64,000 bases of DNA from Xanthomonas boreopolis (lineage in GTDB: Bacteria; Pseudomonadota; Gammaproteobacteria; Xanthomonadales; Xanthomonadaceae): assembly GCA_014654535.1 (NCBI GenBank), contig BNBA01000002.1, positions 1 to 64,000 of the forward strand, in the 5' to 3' direction. The position numbers and the translations under genes were made by a program. The notes beneath the pieces were generated by a model. It worked only from the letters and a program-made list of their open reading frames with translations, did not search any database and was not told the DNA's origin. Positions 24,745 through 33,220 of this stretch are shown here, piece after piece; position 1 is the first letter of the stretch, and the number at the start of each line of letters is the position of its first letter.

Positions 24745-27429
24745 ATGCCACGCACCTCCCCCATTCCTTCGTGTCGCTGTTCCTTGTCCGTGCTTGCCGT
24801 CTCCGTCGCTGCCGGGCTGTGCGCCGGCAGCGCGCTGGCCCAGGACGCCGCGCCCGGCGCCCAGGACAAGGTGGCCGAGCTGGACGCCATCACGGTGACC
24901 AGCAGCTACGAGAAAAGCCTGATCACCGCGCTCGACAAGAAGCGCGACGACATCCGCGTCACCGACGGCATCTCCTCGCAGGACATCGGCAAGTTCCCGG
25001 CCGAGAACATCGCCGAGGCGATCCAGCGCATCCCCGGCGTGCAGATCTCCAGCATCAACGGCCGCGGTTCGACCATCAGCATCCGCGGCCTCGGTCCGCA
25101 GTACGCGATGACCACGGTCAACGGCCAGACCTTCAAGAGCGCGGACTTCACCGACGGTTTCCGCTACGACATCATCCAGCCCGAACTCGCCGCGGGCATC
25201 CAGGTGATCAAGTCGCCGACCGCGGACATGGATGCCGGCGGGCTGTCCGGCACCGTCAACATCGACACCGTCAAGCCGCTCGACTACAGGCAGCGCAAGC
25301 TGATCTTCTCGGCCACCGGCCAGCGTTCCGACTCGGTCGGGAGCACCACGCCCAAGGGCGTGCTCAGCTACATCGACCAGTTCGACGCGGGCGAGGGCAA
25401 GCTCGGGCTGTTCCTCAACGCCGGCTACCAGAAGCTCAAGGACCGTGCCGACTACTTCTGGATCGACCGCTGGGGCACCGGCACCTACGGCGGCGACTCG
25501 GTGCTGATGCCGACCCGCACCCGCTACCGTCGCATCGACCGCGACACCGAGCGCAGGATGCTCAACGGCGCGCTGCAGTGGCAACCCGCCGACAACCTGG
25601 AGATGGGCCTGACCTGGCTCTACAGCAAGGACGAGACCCGGAACGACATCAAGCAGCAGGTGTTCCTGTTGAGCTCGGGCACCGAGACCGTGCAGGCGGT
25701 GGAGAACGGCCATGCCACGCAGGTGCTGGCCGAGGACTACCGGATGGAGAACAACCGGCAGCTCGAGGAACACGACTGGACCTCGCAGATGCTCACCTAC
25801 GACTTCAAGTGGACGCCCGGCGACTGGACCTTGACCGGGGCGCTCAACCACACCGTGGGCAAGACCGAGGAGAGCGAGGCCGCCGCGATCCTCGGCGTGG
25901 TGGTGGACTCGAGCCTGCTCGACATCTCCAACCCGTCCAGTCCCGCGTTCAGCGTGTCCAACGACCTGGCCGACGCGAGCTGGTACGACCCCTACACGAT
26001 GGTCCGCAACGAGTACCCGAACGGCGCGATCCGGCACGTCGAGAACCAGGAGGACTCCTTCCAGCTCGATGCAGAGCGCTGGCTGGGCTGGGGCTGGCTG
26101 AGCTCGGTCAAGTTCGGCGCCAAGTACCGGCGCGAGACGCTGGACCGCGACGTGTGGCGGCGCGACCGCTACATCATCGGCGACGCCGATCCGGCCGACC
26201 TGCCGCGCATGTCCGAGCACGGCACGGTGGACACCGGCTTCCTCGGGGGGCTGTACTCCATCCAGCACGCCTTCATCGTGCCCGACATCGCCGCCTACGA
26301 GGCTGCGCTGGCGGCCGAGGGCGTCACCATCCCGGTGGTGTTCGCGCCGCAGAGCAGCTACTCGATCACCAACGACATCTGGTCCGGCTACGCACTGGCC
26401 AGGATCGAAACCGAGATCGGCTCGATGCCGCTGCGCGGCAACCTCGGCCTGCGCTACGAGAACACCAAGCGCGACACCGATACCTGGATCACCGAGCCCG
26501 ACGCGGTGAACGAGGAAGCCAACAACATCGTCGGCACCGCCAACTCCACCTATCGCTACCACAACTGGCTGCCGAGCCTGAACGTCGTGCTGGAGATGCG
26601 CCCGGACCTGCTGCTGCGCCTATCGGCGGCCAAGGTGCTGGTGCGCCCGATCCTGACCAGCAGCACGGCCATCGCCACCACCGAGGAAACCAGCCTGCTG
26701 ACCGACGGTCGCACGCTTAACTCGGTGACGCTGGGCTCGGCCGACCTGAAGGCGATGACCGCCAACCAGGCCGACCTGGGCGTGGAGTGGTACTACGATG
26801 GCGGCGGCCTGTCGCTGTCGGGCTTCTGGAAGGCGATCAAGAACGGCACCTACAACCAGAACATCTGCCCGGCCAGCTACGGCGGCGTGTCGCTGAGCGG
26901 CAACGCGGCGGGCGAATGCGTGGCGACCAATGGCGAGGTCTACGAATTCACCAAGACCTTCAACAGCGACGAGACCAACTACCTCAAGGGCTACGAGCTG
27001 TCGTGGACGCAGTCGCTGAACCGCTGGCTGCCGGTGGACGGATTCGGCGTGACCGCCAACTTCACGCGGGTGATCCCCGACTACAAGGACGATTTCGTCA
27101 TCAGCAACCTGTCGGAGAAGACCTGGAACGCCACCGCGTTCTGGGAGAACCGGATGTTCAGCGCACGCCTGTCGGCGACGCATCGCAGCGAGTACTACCA
27201 GACGCGCTCGGACAGCTTCTTCGCCTATGCGGGCCACGTGATGAAGGCGCGCACCCAGCTCGACGCGCAGCTCGGTTACCAGATGAACGACAAGCTGAGC
27301 TTCTCGCTGGGCGCGGTCAACCTGACCGACCAGAAGGAAAAGGCCTATTACCAGGCCAGCGACATCTGGCAGATGACCGGCGTCACCGGGCGCAGTTACT
27401 ACCTGACGATGAAGTGGGAGATCTTGTAG
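24745..27429 (+). CDS. TonB-dependent outer-membrane receptor, GlcNAc regulon
   Basis: Outer-membrane transporter of 894 residues. Signal peptide ends SALAQ; TonB-box-like ELDAITVTSS; plug motifs SSQDIGKFPAENIAEAIQRIPGVQI, IRGLGPQYAMTTVNGQT and GGLSGTVNIDTVKPLDY place it in the Xanth-Caul receptor family. The barrel ends YLTMKWEIL, which lacks the usual terminal Phe and is slightly unusual. ATG 24745 (MPRTSPIP) is preferred to the longer frame from 24595 because the signal peptide begins there and an AGGATA lies upstream. The regulatory island upstream, and GH89 and nagX downstream, suggest it imports alpha-GlcNAc-containing or other amino-sugar glycans. Confidence 0.88.
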   Translation: MPRTSPIPSCRCSLSVLAVSVAAGLCAGSALAQDAAPGAQDKVAELDAITVTSSYEKSLITALDKKRDDIRVTDGISSQDIGKFPAENIAEAIQRIPGVQISSINGRGSTISIRGLGPQYAMTTVNGQTFKSADFTDGFRYDIIQPELAAGIQVIKSPTADMDAGGLSGTVNIDTVKPLDYRQRKLIFSATGQRSDSVGSTTPKGVLSYIDQFDAGEGKLGLFLNAGYQKLKDRADYFWIDRWGTGTYGGDSVLMPTRTRYRRIDRDTERRMLNGALQWQPADNLEMGLTWLYSKDETRNDIKQQVFLLSSGTETVQAVENGHATQVLAEDYRMENNRQLEEHDWTSQMLTYDFKWTPGDWTLTGALNHTVGKTEESEAAAILGVVVDSSLLDISNPSSPAFSVSNDLADASWYDPYTMVRNEYPNGAIRHVENQEDSFQLDAERWLGWGWLSSVKFGAKYRRETLDRDVWRRDRYIIGDADPADLPRMSEHGTVDTGFLGGLYSIQHAFIVPDIAAYEAALAAEGVTIPVVFAPQSSYSITNDIWSGYALARIETEIGSMPLRGNLGLRYENTKRDTDTWITEPDAVNEEANNIVGTANSTYRYHNWLPSLNVVLEMRPDLLLRLSAAKVLVRPILTSSTAIATTEETSLLTDGRTLNSVTLGSADLKAMTANQADLGVEWYYDGGGLSLSGFWKAIKNGTYNQNICPASYGGVSLSGNAAGECVATNGEVYEFTKTFNSDETNYLKGYELSWTQSLNRWLPVDGFGVTANFTRVIPDYKDDFVISNLSEKTWNATAFWENRMFSARLSATHRSEYYQTRSDSFFAYAGHVMKARTQLDAQLGYQMNDKLSFSLGAVNLTDQKEKAYYQASDIWQMTGVTGRSYYLTMKWEIL

Positions 27430-27556
27430 CGCGTTGCGTTTTCCTTCTCCCTTCGGGCCGGTGCCGATGGCGCACAAGCGGTGCCCACCCCGGAGGGAGA
27501 GGGATTTCGGGCGTCGAGCGTTACGGTCGAGAGCCAAATGCCGCAGGAGGAATGAG
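27430..27556. repeat. Degenerate palindromic intergenic repeat with GH89 ribosome-binding site
   Basis: CCTTCTCCCTTCGGGCCGG and CCCCGGAGGGAGAGGG (about 27441-27504) form a degenerate copy of the TTCTCCC/GGGAGA elements seen in the hydrolase operon. A perfect AGGAGG at 27545-27550 then precedes the TTG start of the GH89 gene by 6 nt. Confidence 0.5.
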
Positions 27557-29857
27557 TTGAACGTAGAAGGCTTCACCCGACGTCCCGCATCCGTTCTGTC
27601 GATGCTCCTGGCCTGTTCGATGCTGGCCGGTGGCGCACGCGCCAACGAGGCCGCCCACCAGGTGCTGGAACGCAGCCTCGGTGCCGAGGCCGCCGCGCGC
27701 ATCACCCTCAGTCCCCGGGCGGACGAAACGGGCCATGCGTGGTACCGCGTGGATGCGCAGGGCGGACGCTTGAACGTGCAAGGCTCCGATCCGGTGGCGC
27801 TGGCGCATGGCGCCTACGCTTACCTGAACTCGATCGGCGCGGCCTCGATCAGCTGGGAGGGCGACCGGATCGCGATGCCCGAGCGCTTCGAGGACTTCGC
27901 CGGATCCAGGGTGGGCACGCCCTTTAAGCATCGCGCCTATCTCAACACCTGCACCTACGGCTACACCACGCCGTTCTGGGACTGGCCGCGCTGGCAGCGC
28001 GAGATCGACTGGATGGCGCTGCACGGCATCGACATGCCGCTGGCGATGGAGGGCCAGGAGGCGATCTGGCAGCGGCTGTGGCGCGAGTTCGGCGTGGCCG
28101 ATGCCGAGCTTGCCGGCTATTTCTCCGGGCCGGCGTTCGCGCCGTGGCAGCGCATGGGCAACATCGAGGGCTATCGCGCGCCATTGCCGCAGCGCTGGAT
28201 CGACGACAAGCGGGCCTTGCAGAAGCGGATCCTGGCGCGCATGCGCGAGCTCGGCATGAAGCCGGTGTTGCCGGCGTTCGCGGGCTACGTGCCCAAGGCG
28301 TTCGCGCAAGCGCATCCGCAGGCGCGCATCTACCGCATGCGGGCCTGGGAGGGCTTCCACGAAACCTATTGGCTGGACCCGGCCGATCCGCTGTTCGCGC
28401 GCATCGCCAAGCGTTTCATCGAGCTGTACACGCAGGCCTACGGCGAGGGCGAGTTCTACCTGGCCGACGCCTTCAACGAGATGCTGCCGCCGGTGGCCGA
28501 CGACGGCAGCGACGTGGCCGCCGCCAAGTACGGCGACGGCACCGCCAACACCGAGGCGGCCAAGGCCAAGGCGGTGCCCGCGGCGCAGCGCGATGCGCGG
28601 TTGGCGCAGTACGGCGAGGCGATCTACCGCTCGATCGCGCAGGCCAACCCCAAGGCGACCTGGGTGATGCAGGGCTGGCTGTTCGGGGCGGACCGCGAGT
28701 TCTGGCAGCCCGAGGCGATCGCCGCGTTCCTGAGCAGGGTGCCCGATGCGCGCATGCTGGTGCTGGATATCGGCAACGACCGTTATCCCGGCACCTGGAA
28801 GGCCTCGCAGGCGTTCGACGGCAAGCAGTGGATCTACGGCTACGTGCACAACTACGGCGGCAGCAATCCGGTCTACGGCGATTTCGATTTCTACCGCCGG
28901 GACCTGCAGGCGCTGCTGGCCGATCCGCAGCATCGGCAGCTGGCCGGCTTCGGCGTGTTCCCGGAGGGCCTGCACAACAATTCCATCGTCTACGAATACC
29001 TCTACGACTTGGCCTGGGACGGCACTGCGCGGCCGTGGGAACAGTGGATCGAGCAATACAGCCGCGCCCGCTACGGCCGCAGCGATGCCGATCTTCTGGC
29101 GGCATGGCAGGACCTGCGCGCGTCGGTGTACGCGACGCGCTACTGGAGCCCGCGCTGGTGGAACAAGCGCGCCGGCGGCTACCTGCTGTTCAAGCGTCCC
29201 ACCGCCGCGGTCGCCGGTTTCGACGACAAGCCCGGCGATCCGGTGCGGCTGCGGCGGGCGATCGAGGCGCTGCTCGCGCAGGCGCCGCGCTACCGCGATG
29301 CGCCGTTGTTCCGCTACGACCTGGTGGACTACGCGCGCCATTACCTGACGTTGCGCGTGGACGAGTTGCTGCAGCAGGCGGTGCGGGCGTATGGCGACAA
29401 GGATTTCGCCGCCGGCGACGCGGCGCGGGCGAAGGCGGTGGCCCTCGTGCGCGGGATCGACGGACTGGTCGGTGGGCAACAGGAGAGCCTGGCAAGCTGG
29501 ACCGCGCAGGCGCGTGCCTATGCCGGTGGCGATGCGGGGCTTGCCGATTACTACGTCGCCAACGCGCGCGCGCAGGTCAGCGTGTGGGGCGGCGAGGGCA
29601 ACCTGGCCGATTACGCGTCCAAGGCGTGGCAGGGCATGTACGACGGTTTCTACCTGCAGCGCTGGACGCGCTTCCTCGATGCGTATCGCGCCGCGCAGCA
29701 GGCGGGCGCGGCGTTCGACGAGGCCGCGTTCGGCCGCGAGCTGGTGCAATGGGAGCGGCGGTGGGCGGAGTCGGGCGCGATGCCGCCGCCGGGCGGCCCG
29801 CCGCGCGATGCGTTCGCCGGCATTCGCGCCCTGCTGCAGCTGGAGGCCGCGCCATGA
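27557..29857 (+). CDS. GH89 alpha-N-acetylglucosaminidase
   Basis: Homologue of human NAGLU and clostridial GH89: releases terminal alpha-linked GlcNAc. The frame starts with TTG at 27557 behind AGGAGG at 6-nt spacing; the nearby ATG at 27552 is out of frame. The 766-residue product has a short signal peptide (MLLACSMLAGGARAN). N-terminal small domain, then the barrel with NTCTYGYTTPFWDWPRWQ, HGIDMPLAMEGQE, the acid/base Glu in DAFNEM (E308) and the nucleophile in FPEGLHNN (E470), then an all-helical C-terminal domain. Its stop overlaps the nagX start (ATGA), so the two are translationally coupled. Plant N-glycans lack alpha-GlcNAc, so its presence suggests a second substrate such as heparan-type, O-glycan or bacterial polymers. 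Confidence 0.9.
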   Translation: MNVEGFTRRPASVLSMLLACSMLAGGARANEAAHQVLERSLGAEAAARITLSPRADETGHAWYRVDAQGGRLNVQGSDPVALAHGAYAYLNSIGAASISWEGDRIAMPERFEDFAGSRVGTPFKHRAYLNTCTYGYTTPFWDWPRWQREIDWMALHGIDMPLAMEGQEAIWQRLWREFGVADAELAGYFSGPAFAPWQRMGNIEGYRAPLPQRWIDDKRALQKRILARMRELGMKPVLPAFAGYVPKAFAQAHPQARIYRMRAWEGFHETYWLDPADPLFARIAKRFIELYTQAYGEGEFYLADAFNEMLPPVADDGSDVAAAKYGDGTANTEAAKAKAVPAAQRDARLAQYGEAIYRSIAQANPKATWVMQGWLFGADREFWQPEAIAAFLSRVPDARMLVLDIGNDRYPGTWKASQAFDGKQWIYGYVHNYGGSNPVYGDFDFYRRDLQALLADPQHRQLAGFGVFPEGLHNNSIVYEYLYDLAWDGTARPWEQWIEQYSRARYGRSDADLLAAWQDLRASVYATRYWSPRWWNKRAGGYLLFKRPTAAVAGFDDKPGDPVRLRRAIEALLAQAPRYRDAPLFRYDLVDYARHYLTLRVDELLQQAVRAYGDKDFAAGDAARAKAVALVRGIDGLVGGQQESLASWTAQARAYAGGDAGLADYYVANARAQVSVWGGEGNLADYASKAWQGMYDGFYLQRWTRFLDAYRAAQQAGAAFDEAAFGRELVQWERRWAESGAMPPPGGPPRDAFAGIRALLQLEAAP

Positions 29858-30993
29858 GCCTGGCCGTCGCCCCGGTCCCGGCCGCCACGCGCGAGCGCTT
29901 CCTCTCCCTCGACGTGTTGCGGGGCCTGACCATCTTCCTGATGATCCTGGTCAACACCGCTGGCCCCGGCGCCCATGCCTATCCGCAGCTGGTGCACGCG
30001 GAGTGGTTCGGGTTCACGCTGGCCGACCTGGTGTTCCCGACCTTCCTGTTCGTCACCGGCAACGCGCTCAGCTTCGCCGCGCCGGACGGTAGCGAGGCGG
30101 ACTTCCTGCGGCGGGTGTCCAAGCGCGCGGCGCTGATCTTCCTGTGCGGATTCCTGATGTACTGGTACCCGTTCGTGCATCCGGTGGACGGGCACTGGGC
30201 GTTCAAGCCGTTCGACCAGACCCGCGTGTTCGGCGTGCTGCAGCGGATCGCGATCTGCTACCTGCTGGCCGCGCTCGCGGCGCGCTACCTGCCCGGCAGG
30301 GCGCTGCCGTGGCTGGCGCTGGCATTGCCGCTCGCGTACTGGGCGATCCTGTACCTGTTCGGCACGCCCGGCCTGGAACTGGACAAGCTCGCCAATGCCG
30401 GTACCCGGCTGGACCTGTGGCTGGTCGGGCGCGACCACCTGTATCGCAAGGACGGCGGCTTCGACCCGGAAGGCTTGCTCGGCGCGCTGCCGGCGACCTC
30501 CAACGTGCTGGGCGGCTACCTCGCCGGCCAATGGCTGCGCACGGCCGGCAAGACGCCGCGCGCGGTGGGGTGGATGCTGGCCGCCGGCGCATCGCTGGTG
30601 GCGCTGGCCCTGCTGTGGAACCCCTGGTTCCCGGTCTCCAAGAAGCTGTGGACCGGCCCGTTCGTGCTGCTGACCGTGGGCCTGGACCTGGTCGGCCTGG
30701 CGCTGCTGGTGGCCTGGATCGAGCTGCGCGGCCACCGGCGCGGCAGCGGCTTCTTCACGGTGCTGGGCAAGAACCCGCTGGCGATCTACCTGTTCTCGGA
30801 GCTGTTCGTGGTGACCCTGCAGCTGGTGCAGGTCGCCCCCGGCATGGGCTTGTACGACTGGTTCGGCATCGCGCTGTTCCAGCGGATCGCGCCGGGGCCG
30901 TCCGGCTCGCTGCTGTGCGCGCTGGCCTACACCCTGCTGTGCTGGGCGCTGGCCTGGTGGATGGACCGGCGGCGGATCTACGTGCGCCTGTAG
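29854..30993 (+). CDS. nagX: NagX, multi-pass membrane acetyltransferase-like protein (HGSNAT family)
   Basis: Membrane protein of 379 residues, about ten predicted helices, of the COG4299/DUF5009 group to which human heparan-alpha-glucosaminide N-acetyltransferase belongs. LDVLRGLTIFLMILVN starts the fold, and HAEWFGFTLADLVFP matches the HGSNAT segment around its catalytic histidine (His48 here). HGSNAT moves acetyl groups from cytosolic acetyl-CoA to terminal alpha-glucosamine outside the membrane, after which NAGLU cuts; here the GH89 gene directly overlaps this one. NagX is recurrent in bacterial GlcNAc loci but its activity is not settled; transport or anchoring roles are alternatives. 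ATG 29854 overlaps the GH89 stop by 4 nt. Confidence 0.85.
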   Translation: MSLAVAPVPAATRERFLSLDVLRGLTIFLMILVNTAGPGAHAYPQLVHAEWFGFTLADLVFPTFLFVTGNALSFAAPDGSEADFLRRVSKRAALIFLCGFLMYWYPFVHPVDGHWAFKPFDQTRVFGVLQRIAICYLLAALAARYLPGRALPWLALALPLAYWAILYLFGTPGLELDKLANAGTRLDLWLVGRDHLYRKDGGFDPEGLLGALPATSNVLGGYLAGQWLRTAGKTPRAVGWMLAAGASLVALALLWNPWFPVSKKLWTGPFVLLTVGLDLVGLALLVAWIELRGHRRGSGFFTVLGKNPLAIYLFSELFVVTLQLVQVAPGMGLYDWFGIALFQRIAPGPSGSLLCALAYTLLCWALAWWMDRRRIYVRL

Positions 30994-31040
30994 GCCTGGC
31001 CTGGGCGGTCAGCCCCGGCCTCGGGGTGTACAAATCCCAA

Positions 31041-31063
31041 ATTGGTAATATATTGGACCTAAT
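31041..31063 (+). promoter_or_regulatory. Putative NagQ autoregulatory site over the nagQ promoter
   Basis: ATTGGT (31041-31046), ATTGGA (31052-31057) and ACCTAAT (31057-31063) form overlapping direct and inverted GntR-type half-sites. They cover a possible -10 (TATATT, 31049-31054) that lies 16 nt after TGTACA (31027-31032). The site ends 26 nt before the GntR start. Confidence 0.5.
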
Positions 31064-31088
31064 GAGTTAGCGTCCACGAGGGAGAGGG

Positions 31089-31844
31089 ATGGCCAAGTCC
31101 AAGCGGGAGCACGACAAGAGGCTAGACGAGCTGGTATTGGACTCGTCGGCACCCACGCCGTTGTACCTGCAACTGGCGGCCAAGCTCGGCGACAGCATCC
31201 GCGAAGGCCGCTGGAAAAGTGGCGAGGCATTGCCGGCCGAGCGCCATCTCTGCGAGCGGCTGGACATCTCCCGCGTCACCCTGCGCCAGGCCGTGGATGC
31301 CCTGGTGGAGCAGGGGCTGGTCACCCGCCGGCAGGGCGCCGGCACCTTCGTCACCTCGCACATCCAGCACCAGCTGAGCGGCCTGGCCAGCTTCAGCGAG
31401 ACGCTGCGCCTCAAGGGCTACGAACCGGGGACGCGCTGGCTGGACCGCCGGCTGCGCCCGGCCCACGGCGAGGAACTGATGCGGCTCGGGTTGTCGCCGG
31501 ACTCGACGGTGGCGGCGCTGACCCGCCTGCGCAGCGCCGACGACCGCGTGATGGCCTACGAACAGGCGGTGCTGCCGGAGCGCATCGTGCCGGACCCGGA
31601 CCGGGTGGGCGACTCGCTCTACGCCTACCTGGATGCGCAGGGCACGCCGGTGGTGCGCGCGCTGCAGTACTTCCGCGCGCTCAACCTGCCGGCGCGGCTG
31701 GCCGAGCACCTGAAGATGCGCACCGGCGAGGCCATCCTGCACGTGGTGCGCGTGGGCTATGCCCGCGACGGCAGCGCGATCGAGCTGACCGATACCTACT
31801 GCCACAACGACTACTACGACTTCGTCGCCGAACTCAGGCGCTAG
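31089..31844 (+). CDS. nagQ: GntR/HutC-family regulator NagQ
   Basis: Transcriptional repressor of amino-sugar genes, 251 residues. An N-terminal winged helix (about residues 15-85: PLYLQLAAKLGDSIREG, LPAERHLCERLDISRVTLRQAVDAL, QGAGTFV) is followed by a UTRA effector domain (about 95-245: GLASFSETLRLKGYEPGT, AYEQAVLPERIVPD, ELTDTYCHNDYYDF). UTRA-type regulators of this group (DasR, YvoA/NagR of Bacillus) sense GlcN-6-P or GlcNAc-6-P. Located between nagX and nagP, with ATTGGT motifs just upstream that suggest autoregulation. The first ATG, after GGGAGAGGG, is used. Confidence 0.9.
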   Translation: MAKSKREHDKRLDELVLDSSAPTPLYLQLAAKLGDSIREGRWKSGEALPAERHLCERLDISRVTLRQAVDALVEQGLVTRRQGAGTFVTSHIQHQLSGLASFSETLRLKGYEPGTRWLDRRLRPAHGEELMRLGLSPDSTVAALTRLRSADDRVMAYEQAVLPERIVPDPDRVGDSLYAYLDAQGTPVVRALQYFRALNLPARLAEHLKMRTGEAILHVVRVGYARDGSAIELTDTYCHNDYYDFVAELRR

Positions 31845-31899
31845 AGCGCGCCGAGAACGCGCGCCAACCCACCGCCCCTCCGCAGGAGCCCGCCGATCC

Positions 31900-33180
31900 A
31901 TGTCACCCGCCAGGCCAGCCAATACCCTCGCTTCGATCGCCATCGTCGGCTTGCTGTTCTTCATCATCGGCTTCCTGACCTGGGTCAACGGACCGCTGAT
32001 CACCTTCGTGCACCTGGCCTTCGACCTCGACGAGGTCAACGCCTTCCTGGTGCTGATGGTGTTCTACCTGTCCTACTTCTTCCTGGCACTGCCGTCGTCG
32101 TGGATCCTCAAGCGCACCGGCATGAAGAAGGGGCTGGCGCTGAGCCTGGTGGTGATGGCGATCGGCGCGGCCGCGTTCGGCGAGTTCTCCACGCAGCGCT
32201 GGTATCCCGGCGCGCTGGTCGGCCTGTTCGTGATCGGCAGCGGACTGGCGCTGCAGCAGACCGCGGTCAATCCGTACATCAGCATCCTCGGCCCGATCGA
32301 GACCGCGGCGCGGCGCATCGCGGTGATGGGCATCTGCAACAAGGTCGCCGGCATCCTGGCGCCGATCGTGATCGGCACGGTGGTGCTGCACGGCGTGGGC
32401 GACCTGTCCGCGCAGGTGGCGGCGGCCGATGCGGCGACCAAGGAGCAGCTGCTCGACGCCTTCGCCGCCAAGATCCATGCGCCGTACCTGGCGATGGCCG
32501 GCCTGCTGGTGGTGGTGGCGCTGGGCGTGCTGTTGTCGCCGCTGCCGGAGATCAAGGCGTCCGAGGCCAACGCGACGCCCGCCATGGCGAGCGGCGCGGG
32601 CCAGCGCAGCAGCATCTTCCAGTTCCCGCACCTGTGGCTGGGCGTGCTGTGCCTGTTCGTCTACGTCGGCGTGGAAGTGCTGGCGGGCGATGCGATCGGC
32701 GTCTACGGCCGTGGTTTCGACCTGCCGCTGGACCGCACCAAGGTATTCACCGCGTTCACGCTCGGCGCCATGCTGGCAGGCTACCTGGCCGGGCTGGTGC
32801 TGATCCCGAGGGTGATCTCGCAGGCGCGCTACCTCAGCGTTTCCGCGCTGCTGGGCGTGGCGTTCTCGCTGGGCGCGCTGTTCACCCACGGCTATCTCTC
32901 GGTGGGCTTCGTCGCCGCGCTCGGCTTCGCCAACGCGATGATGTGGCCGGCGATCTTCCCGCTGGCGATCAAGGGCCTGGGCCGCTTCACCGAGGCCGGC
33001 TCGGCATTGCTCGTCATGGGCATCGCCGGCGGCGCGATCATCCCGCAGCTGTTCGCGGTGCTGAAGCAATACCTGGACTTCCAGCTCGTGTTCGCCCTGC
33101 TGACCGTGCCGTGCTACCTGTACATCCTGTTCTACTCGATGCTCGGGCACCGCGCCGGCCTGCCGGCGGAGCGGCGCTGA
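31900..33180 (+). CDS. nagP: NagP, inner-membrane GlcNAc permease (MFS)
   Basis: Proton-coupled sugar permease of the fucose permease (FHS) branch of the MFS, 426 residues with about 12 helices; NagP orthologues take GlcNAc from the periplasm to the cytoplasm. Visible segments: GFLTWVNGPLITF in helix 1, YFFLALPSSWILKRTGMKKG at the helix 2-3 loop, LALQQTAVNPYISILGP and AMMWPAIFPLAIKGLG, the last typical of the FHS family. A cytoplasmic loop near residues 218-245 separates the halves. GCAGGAG lies ahead of the ATG. It follows nagQ by 55 nt and precedes nagR. Confidence 0.92.
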   Translation: MSPARPANTLASIAIVGLLFFIIGFLTWVNGPLITFVHLAFDLDEVNAFLVLMVFYLSYFFLALPSSWILKRTGMKKGLALSLVVMAIGAAAFGEFSTQRWYPGALVGLFVIGSGLALQQTAVNPYISILGPIETAARRIAVMGICNKVAGILAPIVIGTVVLHGVGDLSAQVAAADAATKEQLLDAFAAKIHAPYLAMAGLLVVVALGVLLSPLPEIKASEANATPAMASGAGQRSSIFQFPHLWLGVLCLFVYVGVEVLAGDAIGVYGRGFDLPLDRTKVFTAFTLGAMLAGYLAGLVLIPRVISQARYLSVSALLGVAFSLGALFTHGYLSVGFVAALGFANAMMWPAIFPLAIKGLGRFTEAGSALLVMGIAGGAIIPQLFAVLKQYLDFQLVFALLTVPCYLYILFYSMLGHRAGLPAERR

Positions 33181-33220
33181 TCCGGGCATCATGGGCGGAT
33201 CAGGCAGCCAGGACCAGAAC

